A DNA stretch of 64,000 nucleotides from Nemophila menziesii (taxonomy: Eukaryota; Streptophyta; Magnoliopsida; Boraginales; Hydrophyllaceae), in contig JARWIR010000005.1 in NCBI GenBank assembly GCA_029959085.1, positions 7,876,501-7,940,500 of the forward strand, read 5' to 3'. The notes beneath the pieces are model-generated. The model did no database searches, was not told the origin of the DNA, and saw nothing but the letters and a program-made list of their open reading frames with translations. Positions 11,398 through 24,270 of this stretch are shown here, piece by piece. Both the position numbers and the translations under genes were made by a program. Position 1 is the first letter of the stretch. Each line of letters opens with the position of its first letter.

Positions 11398-11555
11398 TTA
11401 GTCCCTATATTTTAATTAATTACATTTTAGTCCCTATATTTTAATTAATTACATTTTAGTCCCTATATTTTAATTAATTACATTTTAGTCCCTATATTTT
11501 CATATATTGCATAAAGGTCCCTATATTTTCATATATTGCAAAAAGGCCCCTATAT
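11398..11555. repeat. 30 bp tandem repeat within the CACTA element
   Basis: Near-perfect copies of a 30 bp unit starting TAGTCCCTATATTTTAATTA, then two diverged units. It lies just upstream of the transposase ATG. Confidence 0.85.
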
Positions 11556-11560
11556 CACAT

Positions 11561-11886
11561 AACATTCATATCAAAAAATCCAAAAATCATATCTAAAACA
11601 TAACATTCATATCAAAAAATCCAAAAATCATATCTAAAACATAACATTCATATCAAAAAATCCAAAAATCATATCTAAAACATAACATTCATATCAAAAA
11701 ATCCAAAAATCATATCTAAAACATAACATTCATATCAAAAAATCCAAAAATCATATCTAAAACATAACATTCATATCAAAAAATCCAAAAATCATATCTA
11801 AAACATAACATTCATATCAAAAAATCCAAAAATCATATCTAAAACATAACATTCATATCAAAAAATCCAAAAATCATATTAAAACC
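11561..11886. repeat. 41 bp tandem repeat, eight copies
   Basis: Unit starts AACATTCATATCAAAAAATC. Copies begin at 11561, 11602, 11643, 11684, 11725, 11766, 11807 and 11848, nearly identical to one another, so the array expanded recently. Confidence 0.95.
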
Positions 11887-12639
11887 CTAGTTTTCTAAAA
11901 CAAATCATAAATTCATCATTTGGTTGTGTTTTTAATCCCAAAAATATACCAAACAAGCTAAAATAACATCACTATAATTCGGATTACACTAAACATAGCA
12001 TAACAATCACAAAAAAAATCAATTAAAAAAAAAAAAAAGGCAAAATAGAATCGAAAATTGTTACCTTTTACGTGGATAATGTGTAGTTTACATCCATGAA
12101 TCCATGCCAGAAACAAGGAAACAAAAAAGAAAACAAACAAAAAAGATATTAGAAATAGAAATTAAAAATTAAGAAAATGAAATTGAATGGTGTTTATGGA
12201 AGGATTAAGCTTACCTTGATGTTCGATTGGTGGTTGTACAGCCTCGGAATAGCTTGGAATGGGTTGGAATGGCGTTTTTTGAGAGGATTTTCTGTGGTGA
12301 GTGAGGAAGAAATGAGCTCGGTTAGGTCATATAGAAAAAGAAATTACCGACGACGGAGCGTGTCGTCGGTAATTCTAAGTAAGTCGTCGCTAATTAGGGC
12401 CACGTGGCCCACTCCGTACACACGAGGGTATCGTGTCCATGTTTACCGACGAGAGTGTCGTCGCTAATCCAAAAAAATTGTCGCTAATTTTCATGGGCGG
12501 GAAACTTGACCGCCCATGTTGGCCAATGAAAATTTTGGGAATAATTAGCGACGACGGGTTCTATTAGTATTGTCGGTAATTAATTACCGACGACATTCAA
12601 AGGATGAATGTTGTCGGTAATTCTAAGGATGTCGTCGCT

Positions 12640-12678
<39 letters not shown>

Positions 12679-12760
12679 CTCTTTCTCTTTTATAACTTAT
12701 CTATGCATCCAATTTTATTTGTTTCCATTTTTTTCTTGATTCTTTCACTTTTATACAAAT

Positions 12761-13809
12761 GTCAGTGATTGGTTCGATTGGTCAACTATACGAGTCAAAT
12801 GTCAGTGATTGGTTCGATTGGTCAACTATACGAGTCAAATGTTAGTGTATGGTTTGATTGGTCAACTGTACGAGTCAAATGTTAGTGTATGGTTTGATTG
12901 GTCAACTATACGAGTCAAATGTCAGTGATTGGTTCGATTGGTCAACTATACGAGTCAAATGTCAGTGATTGGTTCGATTGGTCAACTATACGAGTCAAAT
13001 GTCAGTGATTGGTTTGATTGGTCAACTATACGAGTCAAATGTTAGTGTATGGTTTGATTGGTCAACTGTACGAGTCAAATGTTAGTGTATGGTTTGATTG
13101 GTCAACTATACGAGTCAAATGTCAGTGATTGGTTCGATTGGTCAACTATACGAGTCAAATGTCAGTGATTGGTTCGATTGGTCAACTATACGAGTCAAAT
13201 GTCAGTGATTGGTTTGATTGGTCAACTATACGAGTCAAATGTCAGTGTATGGTTTGATTGGTCAACTGTACGAGTCAAATGTTAGTGTATGGTTTGGTTG
13301 GTCAACTATACGAGTCAAATGTCAGTGATTGGTTCGATTGGTCAACTATACGAGTCAAATGTCAGTGATTGGTTCGATTGGTCAACTATACGAGTCAAAT
13401 GTCAGTGATTGGTTCGATTGTTCAACTATACGAGTCAAATGTCAGTGATTGGTTCGATTGGTCAACTGTACGAGTCAAATGTTAGTGTATGGTTTGGTTG
13501 GTCAACTATACGAGTCAAATGTCAGTGATTGGACTGATTGGTCAACTGTACGAGTCAAATGTCAGTGTATGGTTTGATTGGTCAACTGTACGAGTCAAAT
13601 GTTAGTGTATGGTTTGGTTGGTCAACTATACGAGTCAAATGTCAGTGATTGGTTCGATTGGTCAACTATACGAGTCAAATGTCAGTGATTGGTTTGATTG
13701 GTCAACTATACGAGTCAAATGTCAGTGATTGGTTTGATTGGTCAACTATACGAGTCAAATGTTAGTGTATGGTTTGATTGGTTTGATTGGTCAACTATAC
13801 GAGTCAAAT
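12761..13809. repeat. 40 bp minisatellite, 26 units, within the CACTA element
   Basis: Units of 40 bp run without interruption apart from one 9 bp internal doubling near 13775. Two unit types alternate, GTCAGTGATTGGTTCGATTG and GTTAGTGTATGGTTTGATTG, each followed by GTCAACTRTACGAGTCAAAT. The minus strand of each unit contains TTGACT and TTGACC, two W-box cores. No long reading frame spans the array. Confidence 0.95.
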
Positions 13810-14750
13810 GTTATTTTAAAAACATGAATTTTCATGAATTTACCTTAAATTATGTGATGAAAATGGATATTGATAATGCCCCACCTTGATTATGGACCCG
13901 GGAATGGTGCAAGACAAATTGGAGAATCAATTAGGGGGAAAAAAAAAAAAAACTGTGATTTTTTGGGAGAAATTCGGAGGTGTTTTAATTTGTGTGGGTG
14001 TTTTATGAGATAAAAAAACTGCTGGCTACAAAAATACACACAGACAATTACCGACGACACGTAAATTCGCCGGTAATTTTAAGTAAGTCGTCGGTAATTA
14101 CCTTCCAAAACGTTGTCGTCATCTTTTCGCGACGACACTTTTTCGTTTAAAAAAAATAAAAATTCACACCAATACATTCGCGACGAAGTCGATACTATTC
14201 ACGACGACGTTTTGTCGGCAATATTTAGCGACAACTACGCCGTCGGTAATCTTGGCCACTTACCGACGACCCGTGATTCGCCGGTGATCTGTCGTCGGTA
14301 AACGACCGAATTGTAGTAGTGAAACCCTGAGTGCCTCTTTTGGTAAGTATATTGCTTTGTTGAACGTGCTTTTCCTGGTACGTACTTAATATAAATCATA
14401 TGATATCTTTTCCATGTACTTATATTTGCATGTAAAGTAGTTAGGCTTAAAAGTTGATTAATCAAGAAGCTTATTTTATTAATTGAGTCGCCTCATCACA
14501 GGGTCAAATTAATAAGGGTACAACCTATAAGGAAAAGCCATGAACTGATACCTCCTTTGGCTCGATCTCTCTAAAAACCATTTAAAACTTTGCTGTAATA
14601 TATGTTCTGAGCATGTGCTAGCTCAATAAATAAATAAATAAATAAATAAAATCGACCAAAATAACTTTCATTCTTTTGAGACAATTCACATGCCTTGTTT
14701 TCAATTTATTTATTTATTGCGTGGTTCGAAAACGGATTATTTTATTCCTT

Positions 14751-14878
14751 TTTTTTTTTTTTTTGAATACATGAGAGAGCCACTATAGTCTCGGAGTAAA
14801 TGACTCCAATGAGATTCGATCCCAGGACCTCTTGGTCTCTGCGGAGTAACCTAACCACTAGGCTAACTATCTATCTCA
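14751..14878 (-). mobile_element. tRNA-derived SINE (copy B of the one at 5106)
   Basis: The same SINE and 15 bp target duplications (14736-14750 and 14879-14893) as in copy A, with a tail one base longer and one substitution. It was inserted before the segmental duplication. Confidence 0.85.
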
Positions 14879-15478
14879 ATTATTTTATTCCTTCAAACAA
14901 ACTATTACAACACCTAACTGAACTTAACATACAAGACTAACAGTTACTAAAATGAAAATAGTATTCTAACTTCGTTTCTTAAATTAAATCATACCTTAAA
15001 TGTTAATCATGTTTCTTCCATCCGCCAACACATTTAAGATAATATCAAGAATAGACAATTTCGACACCAAACGAAAAAACTCAATCATGAATAATAGTCT
15101 CCACTAGCGATATTTATAACCTACGGTTATCCAAACTATCACCCCTCCTCCAACATAAAAAAAGTAGATAGAGGTTAGAGATTTTTCTCCTAATTAAATC
15201 ATTTGGTTTAGCATCTCTGCTAACTTCTGGAGTCCTAAATTCTTCTATCATACTTGCCAAGTCATCTTCTAGCAACAAACAATGCATACCATCGGGAGAT
15301 CTTGACCCCGAAGACACCAAAAAGCAATACATTGAGGCAGCGTCAAAAAGTCACTGGAGCCCATGAATCTCACGTCATGGATAATCCTGAATAATCGGTT
15401 ACTTTTTGAACATGAATAACCTCACATTATCTCATAACTCACAAGGACATTTCAAAATTGATTTGGTGAAAATAAAAC

Positions 15479-17043
15479 TGGTGTGGCCTAAGGTGTGATA
15501 AAAAGATGTATAAAATAAGTGCAAATACACACCCTAAACTAACACTGTACTGCAAGTATTACAGGACGTATGCAAGTTTTAATGATAAGAAGATTCGTTC
15601 CTCAGGGACTGACGAAAGTTAGAGAGAACTTATGCAAATTATCAAGTGCAGATATTAAAGATAGATAATAATACGCAAGGAGAAAGAAGAGAAAGATAGA
15701 TATTTATTTGGTTTTTAATAAGAAAACTAAACTACTAAATTAAAGACAGAAAATAAATAACAGAAAAGAAAAGAAGATAGTATGAACGATATAACTTAGG
15801 TTTTACTAGTATGCACTAATCCTTCTAATTCTATCTATTAAATCTAATTCATAAGGGAGAATATTAGCTCTTGGTATACTTAGTCAGGATTCTAAATTCC
15901 ACTACCTTAGACCTTGAGAGCGACTAAGGGGGCAACGGCACAACCAAGAAGTGATTTAAAATAGGGTTATCAAACGCCACTAAGGCCCTAAGCAAATACT
16001 GCAATCTTGGTGATATGGTGGTTAAAACAAACCTTAATGACTATCTAGTTAGAAGTATGTTTTGTCAGAACTGCTATCGACACTAGACGTTATGTGGTGG
16101 TTCAATAGTTAAACACCCTTACAAGGTGACCATCTAACTACTATTAAGATAATCCTATACTCGTGCACTAGCAAGGAAAACAATCATTAAATCAAAACAC
16201 ATAATCAAATATAAAGGTAAGTAGCTAATATCAGATTAAAACATATAATTCCCAAAGAACTTAGATAGAAGAATTAGAATTCATAGTTTATACATTATGC
16301 AAAACCTAAGCTAAGAAAATTAGTTCATGCAAAGAAAAGAAGAAGAAAGAATTACAAAATAAGAGGTTGAAGGAGACATGATTGATGCACAGCTCCCTCC
16401 AGACTTCTTCTCTTGTGTTGCAGCTTCCTCTTGGCCTTAGGGTCTGGCCAAGGATGATTTAAGAGTGTTAAGAGGCTGTATTTATAGGTTAGAGGTTGAC
16501 CTAATTCGTTTGGTGGAGATAACTTCAAGTAATGGACTCCTGGCCCAACTCAAATTCGTAAGGAAAACACTGCTGCGTTGTTTTGAGTGTATCTTCTTCG
16601 TTATTGGTCGGATTTTGCTCCACGAGATACCAAAAGAATCGCAACAGAATTATCTAGGCCCTTTAGAAGGAAATTACCAAATTCGGCCTATTTCTTAGGT
16701 AAAAACACCAATCTTTGGACGTGTTCTGCAGAATCCCAGATTTAGGCAGCTTTTCCTTTTCCTAATTGAACTCAGTTTCCTTCTATCTCCAATTTCCATG
16801 CATATCTCTTTCCATAAGTTGTAATCTTTGACTTGGACTCTAATTAATCTCCATAATTATCTTTAAAGCTTCACACTAAATAAACAATTAAACCCAATAT
16901 GCTCTAAAAATAATAATTCTACAAATCAAGACTCAAAATAGGAAAGTGCATTAAATTAAGCTAAAATCAACCTATAAACTAATAAATAAGCCTAAAATGA
17001 TGTCTCAAGAGTGTATTTTACTATCACAAATGAGGAGACATCA
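15479..17043 (-). repeat. 3' LTR of the 7.6 kb Athila element
   Basis: 1565 bp, starting on the minus strand with TGATGTCTCCTCATTTGTG and ending GGCCACACCA. A TATAAATA box lies at 16479-16486 (minus). The frame at 16465-16698 is a chance frame present in both LTRs. Confidence 0.95.
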
Positions 17044-17045
17044 AG

Positions 17046-19190
17046 ACCCCCAACTCAAAGTTGTATCGTCCCGATACAATAAAAGTAAAGAACAGTAGGG
17101 TAGTCAAGAAGAAGGAGTAGGAGGAGAATAAGAACAGAACACAATGAATGATCCTAGAGCAAAATATCTAAAAAGTTTCATGTAGTAATGTTCAAGAAAT
17201 AATGCACAAAGATGCTTAATATACATGTAATCAACAATCCATAAACTCAAGTTAAGATTAATTTCGCAATGCCAGAAGGAGAGGATGATAACTTAGTTCA
17301 GGATAATGGCTATAGGTTGTTCATAGGTCCCAAATACAGCATCCAATGGTCCACTTACCTACTACCTAATAGCTCAATTGTTTCTCCATCTAGTAGTTAG
17401 AAATCCTAAGGTCTTGGTTATAACTTGGCTTAAGGACGGGTGTGGTATATTTGGATAATGAAAAGTGAGCTTTTGGCTCTCTCCTTACTAGCCATCAACG
17501 AATCGCCCTAGAGCTTGAGTTTTCACTCGAAGATGTTGTCACTCAACCCAATTTATTGATGCTTTTGATGTGCATCCCCAATAATCCCAAATTAAAACCT
17601 TGTATGATGATATACAAATTCCACTTTGCCGGTCCGAATATATATTTTCTTTTCAAATCAATTTTTTTCTTTTGTATAGCTATGATTCTCTTTTATGTTG
17701 AGATATCACACTATTTTCTTTTCATATATATATATATATATATATTCTTTTTTTAATGCCCTTGTTGGCAAATTTAGCTCGTAGCTTCTTTTCCATTCAC
17801 TATTACCCCGGCAAAGGGTTACAATAATAACAATTTCATCATCAATAAAATCACAAATATAATTCCCAACTCCCAATGTTCCCTAACAATGAAACCCACC
17901 ACCCCAAACTCAAGCTCTAAAACGAGTTGTCTCAGGTTTTGCGATTCGAGTGCGGGTCATATAGATGAGTCCTAAAACTAGGGTAAGGATTATAATGTGT
18001 TTCAAGAAAAGGCTTTAGAAAGGCTCAGAGGGGCTAAGACGGATAAATAATAATCAAACAAAAGGGTGAGAAAGTATAAAAGGCTTCAAGTGTTTTATCA
18101 TGAAAGAACTGCCTTATTCATTTTTCTAACTACCGGATTTTGTTACTTTTTCATTACTAGTTCATAGACAAGCGGGTTTTCAACTAATTTCAAACCTCAC
18201 GTTCTACACACCAAATAACTATCCCTAAGTTCCAACGTGATTTCTTAGCATTGCTCATTAACTTTTCTATCTTTTATTTCCTGTTTTCATACATGCATCT
18301 AGACAATTTTGCAACATCTTTCAAAAACATACTACTTACTATCATTAACTTAATAAAATCATGCTCAATAGGTACATTCAAAGATATTCTATGCCTAATT
18401 CAACCCAAAAAATTTTAAATTTTATGAAAAACACAAAAAGGAAGATGAGGACAACGAATCCCCACCCCCAACTCAAAAATGAGCCGTGTCCCCACGACTC
18501 GAAAAAGACTCAAGAAAGAATAAAATTTAAAATTAGCATACATATTGCACATAAAGAAATGGTAGGGAAGAAAGAAAACATACTCTTCGAGGCTTTTACC
18601 TCGCCTAGACGATACTCGGATTATATCTAATGTATCTTCTTCACCCATCTTCTTACTTGCTTTTCGTTCAGGACACGTGATCATAATAGGATATTGCATT
18701 GTATAACGTCATGGGAGAGATCGAAGATTCGTATCACCTCCTCATAGATCAACTGTGCCACATCTTCTTCTTCTCCTCACAAAATACAATTCACAAACAA
18801 CCCAAAGCATTCCAAATCTCCATGAACCTTCATGTATTCACCTTCAACTTCTTCGTCAAATACTATCTTATAAGAAAAAGGTAGTTCCTTTAATTGTTAC
18901 TTCGGAGAAGCTGTCATGGCCATTGAAGCTTTCCCTTTTTCTTTGGGTATAAGGTCTTTGATTTGTAGAGGTTGTGTTGTCATCTTCACTAAAGTTAGAA
19001 TCTTTTTGCTCTTTGAATCAAACACAGCATGCTAACCTCTCTTCTCTTGACTTGTTTTACCCTTTGAATTGGAACTAGGACTTGTCTCACTTGATTTCTT
19101 CTCAATTAAATCCAACACCTTGATTTCTTCATCTCCCATACAGTAGATAATGTTCATGTTCTCTTAATCATCTCAATTGACCCCCAACTC
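17046..19190 (-). other. Post-pol non-coding region with PPT-like motifs and hairpin
   Basis: On the minus strand the motif GAGTTKGGGGT occurs at 19179-19190, 18464-18474, 17901-17911 and 17046-17056; the last is two bases from the 3' LTR and is the functional-looking polypurine tract. A hairpin (GAGTCGTG-GGGA-CACGGCTC) lies at 18481-18500. CTTTGCCGG (17624-17632) and CCGGCAAAG (17808-17816) are complementary. All of these have counterparts in the 44183-56263 element. Between 18900 and 19180 are decayed remains of a second frame. Confidence 0.7.
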
Positions 19191-19610
19191 AAAGCTTTAA
19201 CCACTCTTGAAATTTGAAACTCTTGATTATTGGTTGTACAAGCTTGATTTGGCCTAGGACAAGTGATTGGATGATGATTCTCTATGTGGGTAAGATGGAT
19301 TCTTCATGGATTGGTTTGGATTTAAGAAATTGTAGGATGAATTTTTGAAATCTAAGCTTTTTATTCTTGGATTCAAGGTGTTTTGGGATGATATAGGTGG
19401 TTGAATCTTCCTTGTAATGATGTGGAGAATGAATTGGATGTGTTTTCATGGTGATTGGGTAGTGTTTTGATGATTGGTGAAGGTTTTTATGAGCTCTAAT
19501 GGAGTTAGGAGGGTTGTGGAGAAGAAAAAGAGGGTTTGGGTTTATAAAATTCGGAACTAAAAGCTTAATACCTCCTTTATAATCAAATCCCGTAGGTTTT
19601 TCTCTCTCTT

Positions 19611-19870
19611 GCGGCGCTGCGGACTACCCCTGCGGACCATGGGGTGTACCGCGGGGTATACCGCGCCTCCTACGTCAAAAAACCCGTGGTAGGACCCCGT
19701 GGCACGTGTTTGTGCGGTGCATGGCGCGGTATAGGGTCCGGTATACCGGACCCATCAGCTATTTTTTTTTTTCGTTTCTGGATAAAACCCGCGGTAGCAA
19801 CCCGTAGTACGGGTTTTTGACCACGCGGTGCACCGCGGCTGAGGTCCGGTGTACCGCACGTGGCAAAAAC
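19611..19870. repeat. GC-rich palindromic repeat array (Athila internal)
   Basis: Many short variants of GCGGTGTACCGCGG and ACCCGCGGTAG type words. CGCGGTGCACCGCG near 19825 is a perfect 14 bp palindrome. It is sharply GC-richer than its surroundings and corresponds to 51850-52215 in the intact element. Confidence 0.8.
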
Positions 19871-20185
19871 CTCCCCAGCAGCTAGATCTCGAAAAGTTAT
19901 GCAGTTTAGGCTCAAAAATCACCTGATTCCGATATCCGAGCGCAAAGATATGGCTTGCTGAAGTTTCTCCGTTCCGAAAACTTTGCTCGCTTCCCTAACT
20001 CGATTTCTCCAATACCTAATCATCAAAAACACTAATACCTTCCTCAAATATGCAATATCAACTAAAATTAACTAATCTAAACATAAATTAAAAACTAAAA
20101 ACGTAAAAACATAAAAGAAATTACGGGTTGTCTCCCGTACAGCACTTTTGTTTAACGTCTTTCAAAGTTAGACGTGTTACCTCGA

Positions 20186-21343
20186 TTAAGGATGACGAAA
20201 TTTCCACCCTTTGCCTTTAATTCCCACGAACTTTTCAGCTCGATTCTTAATAATCATGGATGGTGCCATCCAAGATGTCGTGGGAAGTGGTGGTAACTCG
20301 ATTTCATTTGTAGCACTACACTCCTCTAGCAATCCATTCATCTCTTTAGCTTCGAATCTTCGTTTGTTAGAAAGAATGTCCTTCATGAATTGGCCATATT
20401 TTGACATTCTTGTGAGAGCTTCTACAAACGGTATGCTGATTTTTAACTTGTTCACCATGTCAACGAACTTCTTGAATTCTAAGTAATTGTCCTTTCTGAC
20501 ACGTGACGGGAATGGTGGAGGAGGACATGTGTTGGTTACCACCGGGCTCTCTTTCTTTTCTGGTGTCTTCTCTTGGACACTTTTTTGTTCAACTACCTCT
20601 TCGACCTCATCTTCTGTTGCTTCCTCCCCCCTCTGATCTGGAATAGGGACTGATTCTGGTTCTGGTCTTGGTGGAGATAGTTGTTTTCCACTTTCTGATT
20701 CAACTGCATGACAAACTTTGTTTTCTGGAGCAGTAGTATCACTTTGGAGTTGCCTTTCTGCAAGGATTTTAGTTTTTTCCACCATTTGTGACATTGTATG
20801 CAAAAGATTGTCAATCATATCATCTGAGTTTTGGATTCTTTGCTGGTTATTCTCTATCTTTTCAATTAGGTTCATCATCTTAACCATGCTTGAATTCAAA
20901 CTCGAAGGTTGTTCTTGTATGGTCTGCTGCATTGAATAAGGAGGTGGTTCTTGATAAGCTTCATCATAAATTGGCGCTTCTTGATAGATAGGTTGTGGAG
21001 GATAATAAGCTTGTGCTCGTGGTTGATAATAATCATCATGATAATGGTTATCATAATGACACGGCTGTTGATCTCCGACCCAATTGTAACTCTGTGGGGG
21101 TTGATAGTCAGCGTAATTTCCTTGAGATTGATAATAACCATCATGATAATGGTCTCTTTGATAAGGCATGAAGGAAATTGAGGCTGGATTGTTCATGCAA
21201 CGTCCCCACGAGTGATCTCTTGCTCCACAACTAGGACATGAAGGTGAGGCATGTACTAGATTCCTCTGAGCTAGTTCTCGTGATTGTTCTCGTAATTCCT
21301 CAAGTTGTCGGCTCAACTCCTTGAGCCTTAGAGATTCCATCAT
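20186..21343 (-). CDS. Athila gag-derived protein with CCHC-like knuckle (retroelement)
   Basis: An uninterrupted 385-residue frame. Residues ~34-50 have a cysteine/histidine knuckle (CPSCGARDHSWGRC), followed by a tyrosine/glutamine/proline-rich part, then the [11 protein letters not shown] and EFKKFVDMVNKLKISIPF region that in the intact element (residues ~575-600 of gag-pol) precedes the protease, and finally a short fusion tail. The capsid half of gag and all enzyme domains are missing. The frame is intact despite being only a remnant, and it lies just after the primer site, so it could be expressed from the LTR. Confidence 0.8.
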   Translation of the reverse strand: MMESLRLKELSRQLEELREQSRELAQRNLVHASPSCPSCGARDHSWGRCMNNPASISFMPYQRDHYHDGYYQSQGNYADYQPPQSYNWVGDQQPCHYDNHYHDDYYQPRAQAYYPPQPIYQEAPIYDEAYQEPPPYSMQQTIQEQPSSLNSSMVKMMNLIEKIENNQQRIQNSDDMIDNLLHTMSQMVEKTKILAERQLQSDTTAPENKVCHAVESESGKQLSPPRPEPESVPIPDQRGEEATEDEVEEVVEQKSVQEKTPEKKESPVVTNTCPPPPFPSRVRKDNYLEFKKFVDMVNKLKISIPFVEALTRMSKYGQFMKDILSNKRRFEAKEMNGLLEECSATNEIELPPLPTTSWMAPSMIIKNRAEKFVGIKGKGWKFRHP

Positions 21344-21504
21344 GAATAAGCTTCTTTAGGATCTAATAACACGAAACCTTTATCTCCTAATAAATATGCT
21401 TTCGCCTAAAAAAAATCTGTAGAACAAAAACTAAAAAGAAAAGCGTAAAATAGAACTAACTAAAATAAAAGCACAAGATAATTGCACAAGGACTAACGAT
21501 GTAG

Positions 21505-21522
21505 TCCCCGGCAGCGGCGCCA
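21505..21522 (-). promoter_or_regulatory. Primer binding site (tRNA-Asp type)
   Basis: The minus strand reads TGGCGCCGCTGCCGGGGA, six bases after the 5' LTR. This is the primer site known for Athila elements, complementary to the 3' end of tRNA-Asp. Confidence 0.85.
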
Positions 21523-21528
21523 AAAACT

Positions 21529-23093
21529 TGGTGTGGCCTAAGGTGTGATAAAAAGATGTATAAAATAAGTGCAAATACACACCCTAAACTAACACTGTAC
21601 TGCAAGTATTACAGGACGTATGCAAGTTTTAATGATAAGAAGATTCGTTCCTCAGGGACTGACGAAAGTTAGAGAGAACTTATGCAAATTATCAAGTGCA
21701 GATATTAAAGATAGATAATAATACGCAAGGAGAAAGAAGAGAAAGATAGATATTTATTTGGTTTTTAATAAGAAAACTAAACTACTAAATTAAAGACAGA
21801 AAATAAATAACAGAAAAGAAAAGAAGATAGTATGAACGATATAACTTAGGTTTTACTAGTATGCACTAATCCTTCTAATTCTATCTATTAAATCTAATTC
21901 ATAAGGGAGAATATTAGCTCTTGGTATACTTAGTCAGGATTCTAAATTCCACTACCTTAGACCTTGAGAGCGACTAAGGGGGCAACGGCACAACCAAGAA
22001 GTGATTTAAAATAGGGTTATCAAACGCCACTAAGGCCCTAAGCAAATACTGCAATCTTGGTGATATGGTGGTTAAAACAAACCTTAATGACTATCTAGTT
22101 AGAAGTATGTTTTGTCAGAACTGCTATCGACACTAGACGTTATGTGGTGGTTCAATAGTTAAACACCCTTACAAGGTGACCATCTAACTACTATTAAGAT
22201 AATCCTATACTCGTGCACTAGCAAGGAAAACAATCATTAAATCAAAACACATAATCAAATATAAAGGTAAGTAGCTAATATCAGATTAAAACATATAATT
22301 CCCAAAGAACTTAGATAGAAGAATTAGAATTCATAGTTTATACATTATGCAAAACCTAAGCTAAGAAAATTAGTTCATGCAAAGAAAAGAAGAAGAAAGA
22401 ATTACAAAATAAGAGGTTGAAGGAGACATGATTGATGCACAGCTCCCTCCAGACTTCTTCTCTTGTGTTGCAGCTTCCTCTTGGCCTTAGGGTCTGGCCA
22501 AGGATGATTTAAGAGTGTTAAGAGGCTGTATTTATAGGTTAGAGGTTGACCTAATTCGTTTGGTGGAGATAACTTCAAGTAATGGACTCCTGGCCCAACT
22601 CAAATTCGTAAGGAAAACACTGCTGCGTTGTTTTGAGTGTATCTTCTTCGTTATTGGTCGGATTTTGCTCCACGAGATACCAAAAGAATCGCAACAGAAT
22701 TATCTAGGCCCTTTAGAAGGAAATTACCAAATTCGGCCTATTTCTTAGGTAAAAACACCAATCTTTGGACGTGTTCTGCAGAATCCCAGATTTAGGCAGC
22801 TTTTCCTTTTCCTAATTGAACTCAGTTTCCTTCTATCTCCAATTTCCATGCATATCTCTTTCCATAAGTTGTAATCTTTGACTTGGACTCTAATTAATCT
22901 CCATAATTATCTTTAAAGCTTCACACTAAATAAACAATTAAACCCAATATGCTCTAAAAATAATAATTCTACAAATCAAGACTCAAAATAGGAAAGTGCA
23001 TTAAATTAAGCTAAAATCAACCTATAAACTAATAAATAAGCCTAAAATGATGTCTCAAGAGTGTATTTTACTATCACAAATGAGGAGACATCA
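21529..23093 (-). repeat. 5' LTR of the 7.6 kb Athila element
   Basis: Offset from the 3' LTR by exactly 6050 bases. I found no difference between the two. TATAAATA at 22529-22536 (minus) is the likely transcription signal. Confidence 0.95.
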
Positions 23094-24203
23094 AAAACCT
23101 AGACTTGAATCAATTAGTGAAGAAGTGGTTGCACCCAACCTCCTTCCAGCATAGAAGAGGAAGGTCATGACTCTCATCACAAGCTTCTTTGTGCCGCATC
23201 GATCCCACGGTGGACCACAATCCTCGGCGAGCAAGGTTGTGGAGGAAGAAAGTGTCGGTTTGATATTGGGAAAAATGAGTAATCGATTTTACAATCTAGG
23301 TGAATTTGACACTTCCATGACGACTAAAGCTAAACTACTTCATGGATTGGATGAGAAAGCTAAGACTTTTCTAGAGAAAGCATGGTATGAACTCATTGCA
23401 CATCAAGTGTTTGTGAAAATGTTTCAAAACAAATTCACTTGTGAAAAGTGTCCCTCAAGTTAATGCAAATGATTCCATTGTGAACATGATTGAAACTTCT
23501 TATACATCAAAGAATGTGGTCGATTTAGGGTGTGGGAGGACCACCAAGGAACCCGTGAATATGATTGGGGACATTGTCGTGGTCAATTAAACCTCTTTAC
23601 ATCTAGCCAAATCATTATTTTTAAAATTCTCATAAAATATCAAATAAATTATTACTAATCATAGTTATTATTGATTATAATTTTTTTCCATTCATATGTT
23701 ATTTTAAAATTTATTACAAAATATTGGACTTCAATATTAAAATATGAATAAATATTTATTAAATATAATTGATTTTGTTAAGTAATTTTTATAATAAAAC
23801 GTTATTCTTTCAATAGTAAATTAATTATTAAAATATTAAAAATTGAAAATAATAAAGATTAGGAGTTAAAATAGTTAGCTAGATGTGGCTAAAATTTGTG
23901 ATGAAATTAAGAATCCAATAATTGGGTTATTTATAACTTGGAGGCTATTAGAAGCCGTCAACTCTCAATTCTAGCTTTTTGCTAGAGTTGGTGCGTAATT
24001 GGACTTAGCCTTACAGGGTTCAATGGCAAATTATAGTGTATATTCTACGAGTTAAAGGATGTATGCAATTGAGAAATAAAAACTTAAAAGGTAATAACAT
24101 ATAATAATTTTGATAAAATAATAATTTATTAAATCATCTTGACTATATAATACTTTTGCTAAATGCATTAAGCAATAATAAAAAAAATTGAATTCTTATT
24201 GAG

Positions 24204-24270
<67 letters not shown>

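Larger units (their letters stand above)
8993..14321 (-). mobile_element. CACTA (En/Spm) DNA transposon, left end damaged
   Basis: The right end, read inward, is CACTACTACAATTCGGTCG followed by TTTACCGACGAC. Numerous subterminal copies of TTACCGACGAC and TTAGCGACGA in both orientations fill 8998-9430, 12345-12640 and 14045-14305, as expected for transposase-binding repeats. At the left end, GATTGTTTACCGACGAC remains but the terminal CACTACTACAATT is missing. The element encodes an intact-looking PF03004-type protein but no DDE transposase (TNP2) is visible, so it is probably a non-autonomous deletion derivative. Its right terminus is exactly at the start of copy B. Confidence 0.9.
15479..23093 (-). 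mobile_element. Non-autonomous Athila-type Ty3/gypsy element (7615 bp), recent
   Basis: Two 1565 bp LTRs that look identical, 5 bp target duplications AAAAC (15474-15478 and 23094-23098), a tRNA-Asp-type primer site and a polypurine tract define a complete element in minus orientation. Inside are one 385-codon gag-derived frame, the post-pol non-coding region and a decayed second frame. The capsid part of gag, protease, reverse transcriptase, RNase H and integrase are absent. Copy A supplies the empty site, so the boundaries are certain. It needs proteins from a related autonomous element. Confidence 0.95.

Noticed and set aside
12761..13809. CRISPR-like regular repeat array
   Set aside because: The repeats are contiguous 40 bp tandem units without unique spacers, inside a plant CACTA element.
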